The notes under the pieces: generated by a model
Seen by the model: the letters and a program-made list of their open reading frames with translations, nothing else
Database searches by the model: none
What the model was told of the DNA's origin: nothing
Assembly: GCA_963970005.1 (NCBI GenBank)
Contig: CAXAMN010003558.1
Location: 1,522,854-1,586,853, forward strand
Length of the DNA: 64,000 bases
Reading direction: 5' to 3'
Source: Durusdinium trenchii
Lineage: Eukaryota > Sar > Dinophyceae > Suessiales > Symbiodiniaceae
Shown: in pieces, positions 60,440-64,000 of the stretch
Numbering within the stretch: position 1 is the first letter of the stretch
How the letters are laid out: every line of letters begins with the position of its first letter
Position numbers and translations under genes: made by a program

Positions 60440-61150
60440 TCATGAGAAGGTCAGGTGGCTCTTGGTTCATTGGCTTCAAATTCACAATTTTATACATATA
60501 TTTATATATGTCCATGATATGTATATATATATACCCTGGAAGTCGTCGCCCTTAATAAAAATGTCTGCGGCAAGTCGACCTTTTTTATCACTTAAAAGGT
60601 ATGTTGTGAACCAGGACAGGACATGTTGGACCTCAACTTTGATGATCTTTGGAGCCATTTGTATTCATGTCTTCAACCAAGATCACATTGGTCATCTTGA
60701 GACATTTGAGATGGACAACAAATGACCCCACGATTTCATTGGTCCCCTGCCATGACCAAAAAACCCTCCTTAGTCAACCTCTGCTTCACCCAATGATCTT
60801 TGGTGGGTTGAGCGCCATCGCCATATGCGTGCTATGGTGATGCACGTGTACCTGGGAAAGAAGATGGACCGATGGACCAATCATGATCCTTGGTCTGCGA
60901 TTGGGGTGCGGGCCTCATCTTCTTCTCCAATGTCGACAGCTCTGACTCAAGCTGTATGCACAGTGTGTTGTGGGATAGAATTGGTGACTGGTGGAAATCA
61001 GGTCCTAAAATCAAATGGTTGGCATCAAAAGAAGCCTCATTCGAAGCCCGGAACTCAAATAGGTTTTGAGCAATGATGGCACACTGGCACAATACTACAT
61101 TTTCAAGAAAGTCTTGGATCATCTTGGATCATATGGGTTTCTCTGCCCAG

Positions 61151-62690
61151 GGTTCTGTGAAGAAAGAGAACATCTCCGACGAGCTGGTGGGTTATCTTTG
61201 GAAGATGCAGGCACCTGCGTCTGATGCACATGCACTGTATGAGACCAACCATTAGTTACTTGGTGGTGAGTCCATATTGAGCCATGCAAGCAAAATCGGA
61301 ACAGGTTTGTCTATTGTTTAATTGAAGTGGAACCCAATCTTGAAACTTAATTTCATATCCATGCATGGCCAATATAGACTTACCTTGACAATCCCTGTCT
61401 CTTTGCTCCCTGGAGCTGCTCGAGCGGGGGCAGCAGTGCCCTTTTCAGTGCGACCATGATGGCTCTTGGTGGTGAAGACCGCATTGGCCTGCTCAAGGCA
61501 CAACTCGATTTGTTAGAACCGACGGTTGGTCTTGTCGTGTAGGGGGTGTCGGGCGCGCTGCATCAATTTGATACTGGATGTGATATGACGTGGCAGCACT
61601 CAGCATACATATGCATGGATAAAATGGATCTGACAGGTCTTCTACTCCGAGCTCCTGGATGCACCTGGCTTCATCCAGCGGAGGAGGTCTGTGTTGAGAG
61701 CGCGCTTGAAGATGGCAAAGAATGATCCAGAAGCCACTTATAAGCACATTCGGAACAACAATTTTTTAAACCTTCACGAAGTTGAATTTGAAATCTTGGA
61801 GTGTGTTGGCTCACGTGACCTTAGGTCCCAAAATTCTCATTTGTCATCAGATATGCAACCAAGACCAACATTCAGGAGAACGAGGTGGCAAGGAAAAACA
61901 TGTGGTGCATGTTAAGAATGTCTGTGTTTGTTTTTGGGGGGAACGGTTTGGTTTCGGAGTCTCTTCTTGTGCCTAATGCTCCGCAGATTGAGCAGCAGAT
62001 CAACTTTGACTTTTGCATGGACTTTCTCGCACAGTTCAGCCACCATGTCCCGGCCGAGAGTGAGATGAAGGACAGTTGATGTAAAACTATGATGTGCTGG
62101 AATATACGCATGCACTTGCAATATAAAAACCATGACGTGTGAGGATGCCCTAGCTTGGTGCTCGCAACACTACAATCTTCACCCGGCATTCGACGCGTTT
62201 GCTGAACATGTTGCAACTGGGCGTGAAGTATGCCAATTTGCACTGCATAAATCTTGAACAAATGACCGTTATAACAATCATCTTAAGGGTGGGCAGAATG
62301 TTGTAACAATCATCTTAGGGGTGGGCAGAATGTGAAGCTGGAGTTCAGCGTGCCTTCATCTCGCACATCATGACCAGATTCCAGAAGAACCCCAACGCCA
62401 GGCAATGTGACAGTCAAACTAGTTTTGTTTTGAGTTGTCTGGCACTGGTCTTTTGACTTCAATTTCTCTGGTGTGGTAACTCAAGTTTGCTCAGGTCCCA
62501 CAGGACAAAGATGGCGCAGCTGAAGCAAGTAATTCGTACGAAGCTTCAGGCCCCTTTCATGAGACCTCAATGGATAAGCAGGTGTAAGTAGTATCGGAAA
62601 GGTGTTGATTCCAACTAAAGTTTGGAGGCTGAAGGAATGCTTACAGAAGCTGGCAAGAAGAAAGCAACAAGAGGGAGATCAGCATCTGCC
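61151..62690 (+). CDS. Candidate upstream exons of the right-edge gene E
   Basis: A series of short open exons lies on one strand. They are 61151-61210 (GSVKKENISDELVGYLWKMQ, GC donor), about 61687-61781 (SVLRARLKMAKNDPEATYKH...), 61987-about 62062 (IEQQINFDFCMDFLAQFSHH...), 62144-62228 (DALAWCSQHYNLHPAFDAFA...), 62338-62406 (AGVQRAFISHIMTRFQKNPN) and about 62624-62690 (LEAEGMLTEAGKKKATRGRS...). The junction between 62228 and 62338 keeps phase. Others were not all resolved. The peptides are soluble, helical and charged. No domain is recognised. Confidence 0.42.
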
Positions 62691-62953
62691 CAGGACATGT
62701 GTGTTCTTACAAAATTGGTACACATGGTACACAGCAAAGTCTTCACTAGAAAACAATATGTTACTGAATTGATCTTGGGAGGAGTTGGAAAAGACAACGG
62801 GACATGAAGGCTGGAACAACTATTCAAGTACAGAATGTGTGAACAATCGCGCACAATTTTTGGAATGTATTTTATTGTCAAAATTGACAACTACCAAATC
62901 TGTTGATCAAATTGTGGATAGGCCAAAGGATCCTTAAGAAAACAGGGTCGCAG

Positions 62954-64000
62954 ATGGACAACATGGAGACACTTGCATATGATCCAGGCAATGAGGGAGA
63001 ATTTGAAGTGAACGAAGAGGGTGAGCAGGGCTCTCAAGAGGACCTGGAGCAGAACGAAGAACAGGACGATGAGAACGAAGTGGACTTGGACTTGGACGGT
63101 GATCCGGTTGAAGATGAAGATGAAGAAGAACATGAAGAGGAGGAAGTACAAAAAGAGGAGAAAGATGAGAAGGAACAGCGTGAAGAACAACAAGAAGTGC
63201 AGGAGATTCCCGACTCCCAGGAGCAGGCCACCACTCATGAGAAGATCGAGAATGAGTCTCAAATTTGCGAGGAGGTAGCCAAGCCCGTTGACCTGATCAA
63301 TGATTCCCAGATTCCTGATGATGCTGCCTATGACAAAAGTCAAATGCAACCGGAGTCCAAAGAGTTAGGGTCAGATGATGATGAGGCAAAAGGAACATTT
63401 AAGGCCAGCATTAAAGAACATGTCTTGAATTTCATTCATGTATCTCATTGAATAACTGTGTTATATGTGTGTGTGCGCCATATTCTTGTGTAAGCAACTT
63501 CAGGACGGTGGAACTTTAGAAGCTGCTGAGCCAACTCATCGACCAAAAGATGTGGAGAAGGCAAAGCACCTTATGCAAGAGCTCTACAAGACCCGCAAGC
63601 TGGACAAGACCACAAATGATGACGTATTGGAGGCATGTCCCATTCAAAATTCAACACCCGTTGCTCAGGGTTTCTCAAATTAAAGTTAGACTTCATGATG
63701 TTCTAGAGGGGCTCTGGCTCATGAGTTTAACCTTTCATGCTCTGGGAGTGCAACTAAAGGACAATTATAGATGTTGATCCTTTGTATAGTTGAGTTTGTC
63801 AGGCTCAAAAGAAGATGCGTCAAACGCATCGGGAAGCAGATTTGGAGGGCGATGATATAGAAGATGAAGACAGAAGGCTGAGGGAAGAGGAAGACTCAGA
63901 AGAAAAGCCCAGGGGTCGAGGCCGAGGACGTGGCAAGGGAAACAAGGGAAGGGGGAAACGAAAGCAGCCAAAACCTAAAGGAAAGGCCAAAGCAAAAGCA
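62954..64000 (+). CDS. Gene E: acidic/basic low-complexity protein, cut by the window edge
   Basis: Three exons on one strand keep phase 0 throughout: 62954-about 63403 (or 63421), 63504-63632 and 63803-64000 (still open at the edge). The first is strongly acidic (MDNMETLAYDPGNEGEFE, then long Asp/Glu-rich stretches, DSQIPDDAAYDKSQMQPESK). The second reads DGGTLEAAEPTHRPKDVEKA and KHLMQELYKTRKLDK. The third reads KKMRQTHREADLEGDDIEDE and then a basic RGRGRGRGKGNKGRGKRK tail. The last intron has a GC donor (GAG|GCATG). Acidic segments followed by an RGR/KGK tail are common in nucleic-acid-associated proteins, so a nuclear or RNA-binding role is possible but only by composition. No domain is recognised. 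The ATG at 62954 follows an acceptor-like CGCAG and may be internal. Confidence 0.62.

Overview
The window looks like nuclear DNA of a dinoflagellate, most likely a Symbiodiniaceae-type alga. The evidence is small exons scattered through long introns, splice acceptors of the form AG|G, donors that are often GC or GA instead of GT, almost uniform gene orientation over the right-hand 39 kb, many short foldback elements and minisatellites, and a match of two genes to a protein type I associate with dinoflagellates. There are no bacterial operons, phage genes or CRISPR arrays. Two assembly gaps are present (829 N at 22085-22913 and 10 N at 60430-60439). All exon structures below were read by hand from frame, phase and splice sites; no alignment or RNA data were available.

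Layout. Positions 1-25 kb are gene-poor. They hold a possible minus-strand gene at the left edge, a few isolated plus-strand candidate exons, one exon resembling the linker region of Msp1/ATAD1/spastin-type AAA ATPases (14750-14846), several foldback (MITE-like) elements, and a 21-bp minisatellite array interrupted by the large gap.

Positions 25.3-54.1 kb hold the centre of interest: two head-to-tail paralogous genes, A (25335-34424, 7 exons, a complete 554-residue reading) and B (40697-54136, at least 15 exons). Both begin with a putative myristoylation/palmitoylation signal (MG..SSCC). Both carry what reads as a TIR-like domain split by two hydrophobic membrane segments, followed by further membrane helices. 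The two genes share sequence along their length but differ greatly in intron number. About 6.3 kb separates them, including a single exon that resembles part of the same family and one terminal exon of an unidentified gene.

Positions 54.1-64 kb hold more plus-strand material: a lysine/serine-rich ORF, the last exon of a membrane protein ending at 58664, a closely following membrane-protein gene (58756 onward), and a multi-exon gene running off the right edge that encodes an acidic segment followed by a basic RGR/KGK-rich tail.

Functional interpretation is limited. The A/B proteins would be lipid-anchored polytopic membrane proteins with a TIR-like cytosolic module, so a sensing or signalling role is a reasonable inference, but nothing in the sequence proves it.
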